Shown: positions 20,754-33,390 of the stretch, piece after piece
Layout: each line of letters opens with the position of its first letter
Position numbering within the stretch: the first letter of the stretch is position 1
From: Serratia liquefaciens
GTDB lineage: Bacteria; Pseudomonadota; Gammaproteobacteria; Enterobacterales; Enterobacteriaceae
Reading direction: 5' to 3'
Assembly: GCF_027594825.1 (NCBI RefSeq)
Contig: NZ_CP088930.1
Coordinates: 3,657,019-3,721,018 of the forward strand
DNA length: 64,000 nt
Position numbers and translations under genes: made by a program
The notes under the pieces: generated by a model
Told to the model about the DNA's origin: nothing
Databases searched by the model: none
What the model saw: only the letters and a program-made list of their open reading frames with translations

Positions 20754-21715
20754 GCCCGGATCCAGTTGCTGCGTTGTTTGGCCACTTCTTCTGCGCTGTA
20801 TTGCAAGGCGGTCTGCGGCACGGTCATTTGGTCAAATCCGGCCGGCAGTGAGGTCTTGATCACCGGGTACATCCAGTTGCCGGTAGGAATGGCATTTTGG
20901 AACGCCGGGGATACCATAAATTGCATAAAGCGTTCCGCCAACTCAGGCTGCTTGCCGGCCTTGAGTTTGCCCGCCACTTCCACCTGCAGATAATGGCCTT
21001 CACTGAAGTTGGCCGCGGCGTAACCGTCTTTTTTTTCTTCAATCAGATGGTAAGCCGGGGAGGTGGTGTAGCTGAGCACCAAATCGCCTTCGCCTTTCAG
21101 GAACAGGCCATAGGCTTCGCTCCAGCCCTTGGTCACGGTGACGGTCTTCTTCGCCAGCTTCTGCCAGGCCGCCGGTGCCTGATCGCCATACACTTTCTGC
21201 ATCCACAGCAGCAGACCCAAACCTGGGGTACTGGTACGCGGATCCTCGTAGATCACTTTCCAGTTCTGGCTGCTGTCGACCAGCTCATGCAGGCTTTTGG
21301 GCGGGTTCTTCAGCTTTTCTTTGTTATAAACGAAGGCAAAGTAGCCGTAGTCATAAGGCACGAAGGTTTGGTCTTGCCAGCCGCCCGGGACGCTCAATTT
21401 GCTGCTGTCGACGTCGCTTGGCGCGAATAACCCGGTTTGTTGCGCAGCCTGCAGCAGGTTGTTGTCCAGCCCCAGCACCACGTCGGCGGCGCTGTTTTTG
21501 CCCTCCATGCGCAGGCGGTTAAGCAGTGAGACACCGTCTTCCAACGCGACAAATTTCAGCTCGCAATCGCACTGGGCCTCAAAGGCCTTTTTAACCGCCG
21601 GGCCAGGGCCCCAGTCAGCGGCGAAGGAATCGTAGGTGTAGACCGTCAGCGTGGGCTTGGCGAACACCGATGCGGCGCACAGCAACAGTAACAAGGGCAG
21701 GCTTTTTTTGACCAC
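20729..21715 (-). CDS. thiB: Thiamine/TPP periplasmic binding protein
   Basis: ThiB (TbpA) captures thiamine and its phosphates in the periplasm for ThiPQ. The likely start is the GTG at 21715, six bases after CAGGAG, giving a 328-residue precursor with a signal peptide (KKSLPLLLLLCAASVFA|KP). An in-frame ATG further upstream would place a non-homologous tail before the signal peptide, inside the TPP-riboswitch leader. Conserved blocks include TVYTYDSFAADWGPG, DPRTSTPGLGLLLW and FQNAIPTGNWMYP. Regulated by the riboswitch at 21783-21877. Confidence 0.95.
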   Translation of the reverse strand: MVKKSLPLLLLLCAASVFAKPTLTVYTYDSFAADWGPGPAVKKAFEAQCDCELKFVALEDGVSLLNRLRMEGKNSAADVVLGLDNNLLQAAQQTGLFAPSDVDSSKLSVPGGWQDQTFVPYDYGYFAFVYNKEKLKNPPKSLHELVDSSQNWKVIYEDPRTSTPGLGLLLWMQKVYGDQAPAAWQKLAKKTVTVTKGWSEAYGLFLKGEGDLVLSYTTSPAYHLIEEKKDGYAAANFSEGHYLQVEVAGKLKAGKQPELAERFMQFMVSPAFQNAIPTGNWMYPVIKTSLPAGFDQMTVPQTALQYSAEEVAKQRSNWIRAWQTAVSH

Positions 21716-21782
21716 TTTGCACTCCTGAAAATTTAGGGGGGCAAGGGTATCTGAGGGGGCAAGCGGCTGATGCCGGATCGCT

Positions 21783-21877
21783 GGGCTCAAATCCCTCCGC
21801 CGGTATTGACCGGATCAGGTTCGACGGGTTTGTTCTCAGCAAAACCGGCCGCTGGCGTTTTGCACCCCGTTGAGACG
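21783..21877 (-). ncRNA. TPP riboswitch (thi box; SroA-type leader)
   Basis: The minus strand carries the hallmark TPP-aptamer blocks in order: ACGGGGTGC, GCTGAGA, ACCCGTCGAACCTGATC, CGGTCAATACCGGCG and GAGGGA. The position, directly before thiBPQ, is that of the E. coli thiB riboswitch whose processed fragment was described as SroA. High TPP should repress translation of thiB. Confidence 0.95.
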
Positions 21878-21882
21878 GCGCC

Positions 21883-21888
21883 ATTGTA
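21883..21888 (-). promoter_or_regulatory. -10 element of the thiBPQ promoter
   Basis: TACAAT on the minus strand lies 7 bases before the expected 5' end of the TPP riboswitch. The corresponding -35 region (TTTCAC at 17-base spacing) is poor. The promoter is supported mainly by its fit to the riboswitch boundary. Confidence 0.5.
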
Positions 21889-21916
21889 AAGACTAACGGG
21901 CGCCGGTGAAAGGTGC

Positions 21917-23578
21917 TTATGCTTCCGGGGGGGCAAACCAGGCAGATTTGAAATCAAACCAACCCAGAGTGTTCATTCGTACGCCGCGCATGCTGCGCTG
22001 GCCATGCAGTTGCAGCCAGTGGTGGAACAGGGGATGCAATTGATGGCCGCTGACCAGACGTTGGCAAAAATCCGCCAGCGGCAGCGTATTGGCGCGCCAC
22101 AGCGCCGCATCTTCGGACAAGTCCTCACTCATGCAGTGCTGCATCAGCGGCAGTTCATACAGGGTGGCGAACAGTGAAAACTCCAGTGGCAGGTAAAAGT
22201 TGGCGCTGCCGAGCCACAGGTCGGTGCTCGCGTCGCCTTTATGCCAGGTAGCGTAATCGACAATCTGAATATTCAGCTTGATGCCGTGCTGCGCGAGCAA
22301 GGGTTCGATGGCCTGCTGAATGGCGTGAAACTCTGAGTGTTCGCTGTAGTAGGTCAGGGTCAGCTCGGTCAAACCGGCCGGTTTGGGCTGCAAAGCCAGC
22401 GCGCGATTGTGGTGCCAGCGCGGCAGAATGCCGTAGGCCGGTGACCAATAGCGTTGATAAACAGGGCCGGCATTGCTCAGGAGCGAAATGGGGTTGATCA
22501 GTTCACACAACCAGCTGCGCATGATCGGATCGGCGGCCAGCGGTGAGCGCTGATCGAACAGCAGAAAATAGCAGCCTTCTTCCAGCCGGCTTTCCAGCTC
22601 GTTTTTCCCGGTATCGTCCGCCTGTAGCTGTACGCCGGAGTGCACCAGTTCTTCGGTCACCTCTGGCAGCACCCAGATATTGACCTCGTCGATCAGCGCG
22701 CGATAGCCAAAGTAATCGTCAAAGGCGTGAATTTTCATCTGGCTGCGGTGATTGCGCACCACGCTGTAGGGGCCGGTCCCTACCGGATGGCGCGAGAATT
22801 CCGGCAGGCTCTGCCACTCGCGCGGCAATATCATGGCGTGCACGCTGCCCAGCAGCCACGGCAGCCAGTAATCGGGCGCGTGCAAATGCACGTCAATCAC
22901 GTAAGGCGTCGGCGAAGTCACGCGTTCGATATGGGAGAACAGCGGTTGTGGCATCAACCGGCTGAGCGAACGGATGACATCCTCCATTTCCAGCTCGCGC
23001 CCATGGTGAAAATGAATGGCCGGGCGTAGATAAAATCGCCAATGCAACGGCGTTAAAGCTTGCCAATGATGAGAAAGGTCGGATTCAAGTTCCCCGTTTT
23101 CCTCGTTTATCCGCGTCAGGCCGCTGAAAATCTGTCGGGCCAAATGGGTTTCCGAGCGCCGCAACGCCGAACCCGGCAACAGATTGTACAGTTGCCGGTA
23201 ATAGAGCACGCGCAGGATATGTTTACCCTGACGAAAGCTGCGGCCCAGCTGGGATAGCAGCATCTGTCGCACTACGTTTTTATCGCCGACCAGCTGCACC
23301 AGCTGATCGATACGATCCTGCTCCAGCAACTCCTCGGCACGCTGCTGCTGTAGCGCCAGACCGGTATAGTGAAAGGTCAGTTGCGAACGCTTGCCGCGCC
23401 CCGACTCTGCCTGCCAGGTCAGCCAGCCCTGCTGCTGCATGGCGCCCAGTAACGAACGCACATGGCGGCGGGAACAGCTGAGCACTTCGGCCAGCTCCTG
23501 TAGCGTGGTTTCGGTCGTTTCACCGTGGCAGCGCTGCCACAGGCGAATGAACTGCTGTTGCAATCGGGATGTGGACAT
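21917..23578 (-). CDS. sgrR: HTH-type transcriptional regulator SgrR
   Basis: SgrR senses sugar-phosphate stress and activates the divergent small RNA SgrS. The 553-residue protein (E. coli 551) has an N-terminal winged helix-turn-helix ([30 protein letters not shown] region) fused to a solute-binding-protein-like domain (SBP_bac_5 type) that probably binds the metabolite signal. It is divergent from sgrS with about 70 bases between, and it adjoins thiB as in E. coli. Confidence 0.96.
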   Translation of the reverse strand: MSTSRLQQQFIRLWQRCHGETTETTLQELAEVLSCSRRHVRSLLGAMQQQGWLTWQAESGRGKRSQLTFHYTGLALQQQRAEELLEQDRIDQLVQLVGDKNVVRQMLLSQLGRSFRQGKHILRVLYYRQLYNLLPGSALRRSETHLARQIFSGLTRINEENGELESDLSHHWQALTPLHWRFYLRPAIHFHHGRELEMEDVIRSLSRLMPQPLFSHIERVTSPTPYVIDVHLHAPDYWLPWLLGSVHAMILPREWQSLPEFSRHPVGTGPYSVVRNHRSQMKIHAFDDYFGYRALIDEVNIWVLPEVTEELVHSGVQLQADDTGKNELESRLEEGCYFLLFDQRSPLAADPIMRSWLCELINPISLLSNAGPVYQRYWSPAYGILPRWHHNRALALQPKPAGLTELTLTYYSEHSEFHAIQQAIEPLLAQHGIKLNIQIVDYATWHKGDASTDLWLGSANFYLPLEFSLFATLYELPLMQHCMSEDLSEDAALWRANTLPLADFCQRLVSGHQLHPLFHHWLQLHGQRSMRGVRMNTLGWFDFKSAWFAPPEA

Positions 23579-23610
23579 AAAAGAGGAAGGCTCCGGCGGT
23601 AACCCATCAA

Positions 23611-23639
23611 TTTATCTTTCCCTATATTACGCCGATAAT
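23611..23639 (+). promoter_or_regulatory. Promoter of sgrS
   Basis: GATAAT at 23634-23639 is a good -10 element, with TTTATC at 23611-23616 as a weak -35 at 17-base spacing. Transcription would start near 23647, matching the 5' end of E. coli SgrS by alignment. A weak -35 fits dependence on the activator SgrR. Confidence 0.55.
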
Positions 23640-23646
23640 TTTCCTC

Positions 23647-23917
23647 AATGAAAGGGGGAGGGCGACGGATGAAAGTTTTCTTGTCAAAACAGTTCTATCA
23701 GCGCTACTTCAGTGCGATACGTCGGCAGCACGCCGACTGGTTGGGGCTGGTGCCTGAACAGGCGCGGCTGGAGATGTTGGCCCACCTGACCCAATGGGAT
23801 ATCGCGTCAATGACGGACAAGCAATACCGCGAGCATCTCTGAGGCTTCGGTAGCGAAAGTGTTTCTGAGTAATGGTGTTGTTCACCAGCCAGTGGGGTCA
23901 TACCCACTGGTTTTTTT
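23647..23917 (+). ncRNA. sgrS: SgrS, dual-function sugar-phosphate stress small RNA
   Basis: SgrS is an Hfq-dependent RNA that blocks and destabilises ptsG mRNA when glucose-phosphate accumulates. Here the seed CTGAGTAATGGTG lies at 23865-23877 (E. coli CTGAGTATTGGTG), followed by a small GGTG/CACC hairpin. A terminator comes next: an 8-bp stem CCAGTGGG/CCCACTGG at 23889-23910 with a T7 tail, typical of Hfq-binding RNAs. The gene lies between sgrR and setA as in E. coli and encodes SgrT in its 5' part. The 5' end is inferred from the -10 element. Confidence 0.93.
23669..23842 (+). CDS. sgrT: Glucose uptake inhibitor SgrT
   Basis: A 57-codon ORF within SgrS. The core QFYQRYF, followed by WLGLVP, RLEMLAHLTQWD, aligns with the 43-residue E. 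coli SgrT, which inhibits the PtsG transporter directly. The ATG at 23669 follows GGGGGAGGG; an in-frame ATG at 23648 is at the very 5' end of the RNA and has no ribosome-binding site. Compared with E. coli the protein has an N-terminal KVFLSK addition and a longer C-terminal tail (IASMTDKQYREHL). Confidence 0.88.
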   Translation: MKVFLSKQFYQRYFSAIRRQHADWLGLVPEQARLEMLAHLTQWDIASMTDKQYREHL

Positions 23918-24001
23918 ATTGTGGGCCACGGGGATATTCTTGCATTTTTTTCCCCTTGGCCTAAGGTTCTGTCTTCCGCATTAAAGCCCAGAGACGACGA
24001 T

Positions 24002-25207
24002 ATGAAACGACTGCATTGGCTGCCACGCCGCTTTAATCCCGTCTTTGCTGCTTTCCTGCTGATTGCTTTCCTTTCCGGTATTGCCGGCGCGCTATTGGCA
24101 CCGACCCTGAGCCTGTTTTTAACCACCGAGGTTAAAGTCCGGCCGCTGTGGGTGGGTCTGTTCTATACCGTTAACGCTATTGTCGGTATTGCGGTCAGTT
24201 TTCTGCTGGCCAAACGCTCGGACACGCGCGGCGATCGACGCAAGCTGATCCTGGTGTGTTGCCTGATGGCGGTCGGCAATTGCCTGCTTTTTGCCTTCAA
24301 CCGCGACTATTTGACGCTGATCACGGCCGGGGTGCTGCTGTCGGCGATTGCCAACACCGCCATGCCGCAGATTTTCGCACTGGCGCGGGAATATGCCGAC
24401 AGCTCGGCGCGTGAAGTGGTGATGTTCAGCTCGGTCATGCGTGCGCAGCTGTCGTTGGCATGGGTCATTGGCCCGCCGCTGTCGTTTACGCTGGCGCTGA
24501 ATTACGGCTTTACGGTGATGTTCGTCATTGCTGCGGCGACTTTTGCAATCTGTGCATTGTTGGTGTGGTTTACGCTGCCTTCGGTGCCGCGTGTTGTGCC
24601 GGTAGAACCTGCCGATACGCTAATCGCAGCGCCTTCGGCACCGATTGTCCCGGTCAGCGCCTGGCGGAATCCGGATGTCAGGCGGCTGTTTATCGCCTCG
24701 GTGCTGATGTGGACCTGCAATACCATGTACATCATCGACATGCCGCTGTATATCACCGCCGATCTGGGCCTGCCGGAGAACCTGGCGGGGCTGCTGATGG
24801 GCACGGCGGCCGGGCTGGAGATCCCGGCGATGCTGCTGGCCGGTTATTACGTCAAACGCTTCGGCAAACGCAATATGATGCTGTTCGCCGTGGTGGCAGG
24901 CATTCTGTTTTATGCCGGGCTGGTGGTGTTTAAATTCAAGCTGGCGCTGATGGTATTGCAGTTGTTCAACGCCATCTTTATCGGCATCATCGCCGGTATC
25001 GGCATGCTCTATTTCCAGGACCTGATGCCGGGACGGCCAGGCGCGGCGACAACGCTGTTTACCAACAGTATTTCTACCGGGGTGATCCTGGCCGGGGTGC
25101 TGCAGGGCGCATTGGTGGAAAACCTGGGCCATTACGCCGTGTACTGGCTGGCGACACTTTTGGCCGTGGCGGCGTTGTGGATGAGCGTTCGCGTACGAGA
25201 AGTGTGA
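24002..25207 (+). CDS. setA: Sugar efflux transporter SetA (MFS)
   Basis: SetA exports glucosides and sugar analogues and helps relieve sugar-phosphate stress. The 401-residue protein has twelve hydrophobic segments and the family blocks AKRSDTRGDRRKLI (the MFS loop 2-3 motif), ALAREYADSSAREVVMFSS and FQDLMPGRPGAATTLFTN. The start at 24002 (MKRLHWLPRR) is chosen because upstream codons belong to the SgrS terminator region. It lies directly downstream of sgrS, as in E. coli, so SgrS readthrough can include setA. Confidence 0.94.
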   Translation: MKRLHWLPRRFNPVFAAFLLIAFLSGIAGALLAPTLSLFLTTEVKVRPLWVGLFYTVNAIVGIAVSFLLAKRSDTRGDRRKLILVCCLMAVGNCLLFAFNRDYLTLITAGVLLSAIANTAMPQIFALAREYADSSAREVVMFSSVMRAQLSLAWVIGPPLSFTLALNYGFTVMFVIAAATFAICALLVWFTLPSVPRVVPVEPADTLIAAPSAPIVPVSAWRNPDVRRLFIASVLMWTCNTMYIIDMPLYITADLGLPENLAGLLMGTAAGLEIPAMLLAGYYVKRFGKRNMMLFAVVAGILFYAGLVVFKFKLALMVLQLFNAIFIGIIAGIGMLYFQDLMPGRPGAATTLFTNSISTGVILAGVLQGALVENLGHYAVYWLATLLAVAALWMSVRVREV

Positions 25208-25265
25208 GTTTAAACGGCATCAACATTGACGCATGTCATTGAGAACATTGCGCCAAGCCCCCAAG

Positions 25266-25333
25266 CTAAACGGATCCGGAGCTTCATCGCTGTGCTCCCG
25301 TCCATCTCTCTGCTGAGATGCCGATCCGTTTAG
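25266..25333 (+). ncRNA. Predicted three-way-junction leader RNA upstream of a DASS transporter
   Basis: Three perfect helices nest into a three-way junction: P1, 11 bp, CTAAACGGATC (25266-25276) with GATCCGTTTAG (25323-25333); P2, 5 bp, GGAGC (25278-25282) with GCTCC (25294-25298), loop of 11; P3, 6 bp, CATCTC (25303-25308) with GAGATG (25315-25320), loop of 6. Junction strands are C, CGTC and CC. There is no T run, so it is not a simple terminator. The 3' strand of P1 ends 15 bases before the ATG of the transporter gene, beside its weak ribosome-binding site. I do not recognise a known riboswitch class. Confidence 0.55.
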
Positions 25334-25348
25334 AAAAGTGGGTATGTT

Positions 25349-26821
25349 ATGGATAAACTAACACCGCTCAAACCTGTCCCTTCCCTGTGTGCTGTCGCCG
25401 CCGCTCTGCTTATCTGGTTTGTGATCCCGGTTCCCGAAGGGGTTGCGCCCAATGCCTGGCATCTGCTGGCGCTGTTTATCGGCACTATCATCGCCATCAT
25501 CGGCAAGGCAATGCCGATCGGTGCCGTTTCTATCGTGGCCATTGCACTGGTGGCCGTAACCGGTGTCACTAACCCCGGCAAACCGGGCGCGGCGCTGAAT
25601 GATGCGCTCAGCGGTTTCTCCAACCAGTTGATTTGGTTGATCGGTTTTTCGATCATGATCTCGCTTAGCCTGAACAAAACCGGGCTGGGGGCGCGCATTG
25701 GCTACTACTTTATTTCGTTGTTCGGCAAGAAGACGCTGGGGATCGCCTATGCATTGACGCTGGCGGAAACGACCCTGGCGCCGGTCACCCCAAGCAATAC
25801 CGCCCGAGGCGGCGGGATTATTCACCCGATCATGAAGTCAATCGCCGACAGCTTCGGCTCCCGGCCCGATCTGAATACCTCCGGTAAAATTGGCCGCTAT
25901 CTGTCGCTGGTGAATTACAACATCAACCCCATCACGTCGGCGATGTTTATCACGGCTACTGCGCCCAACCCGTTGATCGTCAGCCTGATAGCCAAAGGCA
26001 CGCACGGCAACTTCGAACTCTCCTGGTCTATGTGGGCAATCGCCGCGCTGGTGCCGGGCGTGTGTTCGTTGATCGTTATGCCGCTGGTTATTTATCTGCT
26101 GTATCCGCCGGAGGTGAAAAGCACCCCGGACGCGCCGCGTTTCGCTCGCGACAAGTTACAGGCTTTGGGCCCGGTCACTTTGCCGGAGAAAATCACCCTG
26201 GCAGTGTTTGCCCTGCTGCTGGTGCTGTGGGCGGGTATCCCGGCGATGATCTTCGGCCCGGCGCTGGCGGTTAACCCAACCACGGCCGCGCTGATTGGCC
26301 TGGCGGTACTGTTGGCGACCGGCGTGTTGAGTTGGGAGGACGTGTTGAAGCACAAAGGTGCCTGGGACACGGTGGTGTGGTTCTCCGCGCTGGTGATGAT
26401 GGCCAGTTTCCTTGGCAAGTTGGGGTTGATCGGTTGGCTGTCGCAGACCGTGGGCAGCGGCATTGATCATATGGGGATGAGCTGGGTGGGCGGTACCGTG
26501 CTGCTGACCATCATCTATCTGTATTCGCACTACTTCTTTGCCAGCACCACCGCACACGTCACCGCCATGTTTGCCGCTTTCTTTGCCGCCGGCGTTGCGC
26601 TCGGGGCGCCACCGGCGCTGTTGGGCCTGATCCTGGCGTTTTCGTCTTCTCTGATGATGTCACTGACCCACTATGGTACCGGGACGGCACCGATCATTTT
26701 CGGTTCCGGCTATGTGACGCTGGGCGAATGGTGGAAAGCCGGTTTTGTGATGAGCGTGATTAACCTGCTGATTTGGATGTTAATTGGCGGGGCCTGGTGG
26801 AAGTGGCTGGGTTACTGGTGA
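25349..26821 (+). CDS. DASS-family (SLC13-like) anion symporter/antiporter
   Basis: A 490-residue polytopic protein of the divalent anion:sodium symporter family, in the CitT/TtdT/SodiT-like clade. The two hallmark SNT-type motifs are visible: PSNTARGGG (around residue 150) and STTAHVTAM near residue 400, each at a re-entrant hairpin that binds substrate carboxylates. Relatives exchange or import C4-dicarboxylates, citrate, tartrate or 2-oxoglutarate; the substrate here cannot be read from sequence. Ribosome-binding site AGTGGG is weak and adjoins the leader RNA fold. It is convergent with the leu operon across a shared terminator. Confidence 0.88.
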   Translation: MDKLTPLKPVPSLCAVAAALLIWFVIPVPEGVAPNAWHLLALFIGTIIAIIGKAMPIGAVSIVAIALVAVTGVTNPGKPGAALNDALSGFSNQLIWLIGFSIMISLSLNKTGLGARIGYYFISLFGKKTLGIAYALTLAETTLAPVTPSNTARGGGIIHPIMKSIADSFGSRPDLNTSGKIGRYLSLVNYNINPITSAMFITATAPNPLIVSLIAKGTHGNFELSWSMWAIAALVPGVCSLIVMPLVIYLLYPPEVKSTPDAPRFARDKLQALGPVTLPEKITLAVFALLLVLWAGIPAMIFGPALAVNPTTAALIGLAVLLATGVLSWEDVLKHKGAWDTVVWFSALVMMASFLGKLGLIGWLSQTVGSGIDHMGMSWVGGTVLLTIIYLYSHYFFASTTAHVTAMFAAFFAAGVALGAPPALLGLILAFSSSLMMSLTHYGTGTAPIIFGSGYVTLGEWWKAGFVMSVINLLIWMLIGGAWWKWLGYW

Positions 26822-26822
26822 T

Positions 26823-26853
26823 AAAAAAACACCCGCCAGTCGGCGGGTGTTTG
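26823..26853. terminator. Bidirectional terminator, DASS transporter / leuD
   Basis: Perfect 9-bp hairpin ACACCCGCC (26829-26837) with GGCGGGTGT (26842-26850). An A7 run precedes it on the plus strand, so the minus strand sees a clean T7 tail after the hairpin. It is a strong terminator for leuABCD and a weaker one for the transporter gene. Confidence 0.85.
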
Positions 26854-26857
26854 CTGT

Positions 26858-27460
26858 TCAGTTCAGGAAGGCCGGCTGCTGCGCCTCGTAGCGCGAAATA
26901 TCCGCTTCGTGCTGCAGCGTCAGGCCGATGCTGTCCAGCCCATGGATCATGCAGTGGCGGCGGAAACTGTCGATCTCAAACGGGTAGCTTTTGCCACCGG
27001 CATTGACCGTCTGATTCTCCAGGTCGACCACGAATTCAACCCCTTCGTTGTCTGCAACCAGGTTGAACAGCTCATCGACCTGCTGTTCGCTCAAAGTAAC
27101 CGGCAGCAGCTGGTTGTTGAACGAGTTGCCGTAGAAGATATCGGCGAAGCTTGGTGCAATCACCACTTTGAAACCGTAATCGGTCAGTGCCCACGGAGCG
27201 TGCTCACGTGAGGAGCCACAGCCAAAGTTTTCACGCGCCAGCAGGATGCTGGCACCTTTGTAGCGCGGCTTGTTCAGCACGAACTCAGGGTTTGGCTGCT
27301 GGCCGGCGTCGTCGAGGAAGCGCCAGTCGTTAAACAGGTGCTGGCCGAAGCCGGTACGCGTCACTTTCTGTAAAAACTGTTTTGGAATGATGGCGTCGGT
27401 GTCGACGTTAGCCGCGTCCAGAGGCACGACTAAACCAATATGTTGAGTAAATTTAGACAC
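26858..27460 (-). CDS. leuD: 3-isopropylmalate dehydratase small subunit
   Basis: LeuD supplies the swivel domain that, with LeuC, isomerises 2-isopropylmalate to 3-isopropylmalate. The 200-residue protein shows [22 protein letters not shown] at its start and the substrate loop [13 protein letters not shown]. It follows leuC by 9 bases and ends leuABCD, just before the terminator. Confidence 0.97.
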   Translation of the reverse strand: MSKFTQHIGLVVPLDAANVDTDAIIPKQFLQKVTRTGFGQHLFNDWRFLDDAGQQPNPEFVLNKPRYKGASILLARENFGCGSSREHAPWALTDYGFKVVIAPSFADIFYGNSFNNQLLPVTLSEQQVDELFNLVADNEGVEFVVDLENQTVNAGGKSYPFEIDSFRRHCMIHGLDSIGLTLQHEADISRYEAQQPAFLN

Positions 27461-27469
27461 GTTAGCCCC

Positions 27470-31540
<4,071 letters not shown>

Positions 31541-31580
31541 CGGGTGGTTCCTTATCGTGTTTATTTCACGCTAAGCGGGT

Positions 31581-31610
31581 AAAAAAAAACCCGCGCAGTA
31601 GCGCGGGTTT
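31581..31610 (-). terminator. leuABCD attenuator (Rho-independent terminator)
   Basis: On the minus strand a perfect 10-bp hairpin (AAACCCGCGC, loop TACT, GCGCGGGTTT) is followed by a run of T. It lies between the leuL stop and leuA. It is the terminator that leucine-starved ribosomes stalled in leuL would prevent. Confidence 0.9.
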
Positions 31611-31629
31611 GTTATGAGGGTGGGTTGAA

Positions 31630-31713
31630 TCAGCTCTGAACTCCGTCCACCGGCATACCGCGCAAAGAAGATGCGTTAAGTAGTAGGCCTAGTAGACGGT
31701 AAGTGCGGTTCAT
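31630..31713 (-). CDS. leuL: leu operon leader peptide
   Basis: A 27-codon ORF starting at 31713, beginning MNRTYRLLGLLLNAS. It has five leucines within six codons (LLGLLL) plus one more, including CTA codons that E. coli reads with a scarce tRNA. Position and composition match E. coli LeuL (28 residues, four consecutive leucines). Stalling at these codons would relieve the downstream attenuator. Confidence 0.92.
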   Translation of the reverse strand: MNRTYRLLGLLLNASSLRGMPVDGVQS

Positions 31714-31749
31714 GGCGGTTCAACTCTCTAAATAATTTCGTTGTCTAAT

Positions 31750-31778
31750 TTGATACGTTATTGGCCTAACTATGTCAA
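31750..31778 (-). promoter_or_regulatory. leuLABCD promoter
   Basis: On the minus strand a consensus -35 TTGACA (31773-31778) and -10 TATCAA (31750-31755) are separated by 17 bases. Transcription would start around 31743, about 30 bases before the leuL start codon. Confidence 0.7.
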
Positions 31779-32393
31779 CACCTGATTGAAAATGAGGGTA
31801 CTCCTTTAGAGTCCGATTAACGCACCCGCAGCAACAGACGATAGTTCGGTGAAAAATGACATTGTCAGAGAAAAGGTGAAGGCGGATTTGCGGCCCGGTT
31901 AGCATAAACGAAATGAATATATATCCTCGCAATTGCTTCTGAGGGACAGTGCGTTAAAATTAAAGATGCAAAACAACGGGAGCCGTGCTAGCCAGCATTG
32001 AAGGTGGTGATTTTGTATTGTTGGCGTCAATGTTTTACGGTGGTTTATATTTTTCGTGAATTGGTCATAGGACTAAGATGGGCCGATAAGTCACGGTTGT
32101 TTGATTGGGTGATGTGTTTTTTAATATGGTTTATCGGAAGGAGTGATAATGATTTTTTACTGTAATCCATTAAAAATAACAATTGCAGAATCTCTATCGG
32201 GAGGTGAATGATAAACCTGTTGCAAACCGGATGTTGGCTTTTAACCATGTTTATAAACAGGACGATGCTTTAGCCCGATTTCAAACGAACGGAGCGAGAG
32301 ATAACTAATTCTTCCCGGTGTGATTAATGCCACAATTTTGTTGTTTTAATTATGCCTGATGAATTATCTACACAGGACTTAGTGGAGTGGGAT
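31779..32393. other. AT-rich intergenic region between leuL and leuO
   Basis: About 600 bases without a credible gene, visibly more AT-rich than the surrounding DNA. Short minus-strand ORFs here (31720-31932, 32045-32248) lack homology and ribosome-binding sites. In E. coli the equivalent region is bound by H-NS and LeuO itself; similar silencing is inferred, not shown. Confidence 0.5.
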
Positions 32394-33341
32394 ATGTCGG
32401 AATGTAATTCAGGAGTTATCATTGATAAGGACGCCACTGATATTCATTTACGCAGTGTCGATCTGAACTTGCTCACCGTGTTCGATGCCGTGATGCAGAT
32501 GCAAAATATTACCCGGGCTGCGGGTTTTTTGGGAATGTCACAACCGGCAGTCAGCAATGCGGTTGCGCGGTTGAAACTGATGTTTAACGATGAGCTGTTC
32601 GTACGCTGTGGACGTGGTATTCAACCGACGGCACGAGCCCGACAGCTGTTTGGGCCCGTCAGACAGGCTTTGCAGTTGGTGCAAAATGAGCTGCCGGGCG
32701 CGGAGTTCGAACCCTTCACCAGTGAACGTGTTTTCTCCATCGCCATCTGCAGCCCGCTTGATCTGCGACTGGGGGCCGGAATAATCAATCACTTGAGGGA
32801 AATTGCCCCGCAAACTCATTTAAAAATAAAATCCTATATAAGTAATAATATCGATAATCAATTACGTTATCAGGAAGTCGAGTTTGTGATTGGTTATGCC
32901 AGTTTTGATCCGACAGAGTTTAAAAGTGTGGCGATTTTTGACGATGAGTTAGTGTTGGTTACCGCCAGAAAGCATCCCAGAATTGGAACAGATATTACGC
33001 CTGAACAGATTATGTCAGAGCAGCATGCTGTAGTTTCACTGGAGAGTTTTTACTCTTTTAGTAAACCTTACTATATAGAAGAAGCAATGCAGCGCCTCGT
33101 GGCTCAGCAATGCACCGATTTATACAGCGTATTGAATATGGTTTCCAATACCCACATGATGGCAATTGTTCCTGCATGGTTGGCCCAGCAACAGTCGGAA
33201 GCATTGCAATTGCAGTTCGTTCCATTACCCTGGAATGAAAACAAGGTCACCTGTTACCTGTCTTGGCATGAATCGGCAGAGCGTGATAAGGGCCATCAAT
33301 GGATGAAAATCCAGCTTGGTCAGTCTGATATATCGGAGTAA
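32394..33341 (+). CDS. leuO: LysR-type global regulator LeuO
   Basis: LeuO is a pleiotropic LysR-type regulator and H-NS antagonist controlling stress, virulence and CRISPR/cas genes in enterobacteria. The start at 32394 (MSECNSGV) follows GGAG by six bases and gives 315 residues, matching E. coli (314). An upstream ATG at 32352 has no ribosome-binding site. The N-terminal helix-turn-helix ([23 protein letters not shown]) is well conserved; the effector domain is more diverged. Codon use and base composition are AT-richer than the neighbours, as usual for H-NS-silenced genes. Confidence 0.94.
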   Translation: MSECNSGVIIDKDATDIHLRSVDLNLLTVFDAVMQMQNITRAAGFLGMSQPAVSNAVARLKLMFNDELFVRCGRGIQPTARARQLFGPVRQALQLVQNELPGAEFEPFTSERVFSIAICSPLDLRLGAGIINHLREIAPQTHLKIKSYISNNIDNQLRYQEVEFVIGYASFDPTEFKSVAIFDDELVLVTARKHPRIGTDITPEQIMSEQHAVVSLESFYSFSKPYYIEEAMQRLVAQQCTDLYSVLNMVSNTHMMAIVPAWLAQQQSEALQLQFVPLPWNENKVTCYLSWHESAERDKGHQWMKIQLGQSDISE

Positions 33342-33352
33342 GTCAGTCTATT

Positions 33353-33390
33353 ATTACCCCCATGGTGGTAATGTCCCATTGGGGGGTAAT
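33353..33390 (+). terminator. Inverted repeat after leuO, terminator-like
   Basis: ATTACCCCC (from 33353) pairs with GGGGGGTAAT (33381-33390) around an imperfect CATGG/CCATT inner region; the 3' side continues TTTACA. It lies 12 bases after the leuO stop. The T tract is short, so it is only a probable terminator. Confidence 0.45.

Noticed and set aside
31720..32248. Minus-strand short frames (31720-31932, 32045-32248) between leuL and leuO
   Set aside because: No ribosome-binding sites or conserved motifs, and one overlaps the leu promoter.
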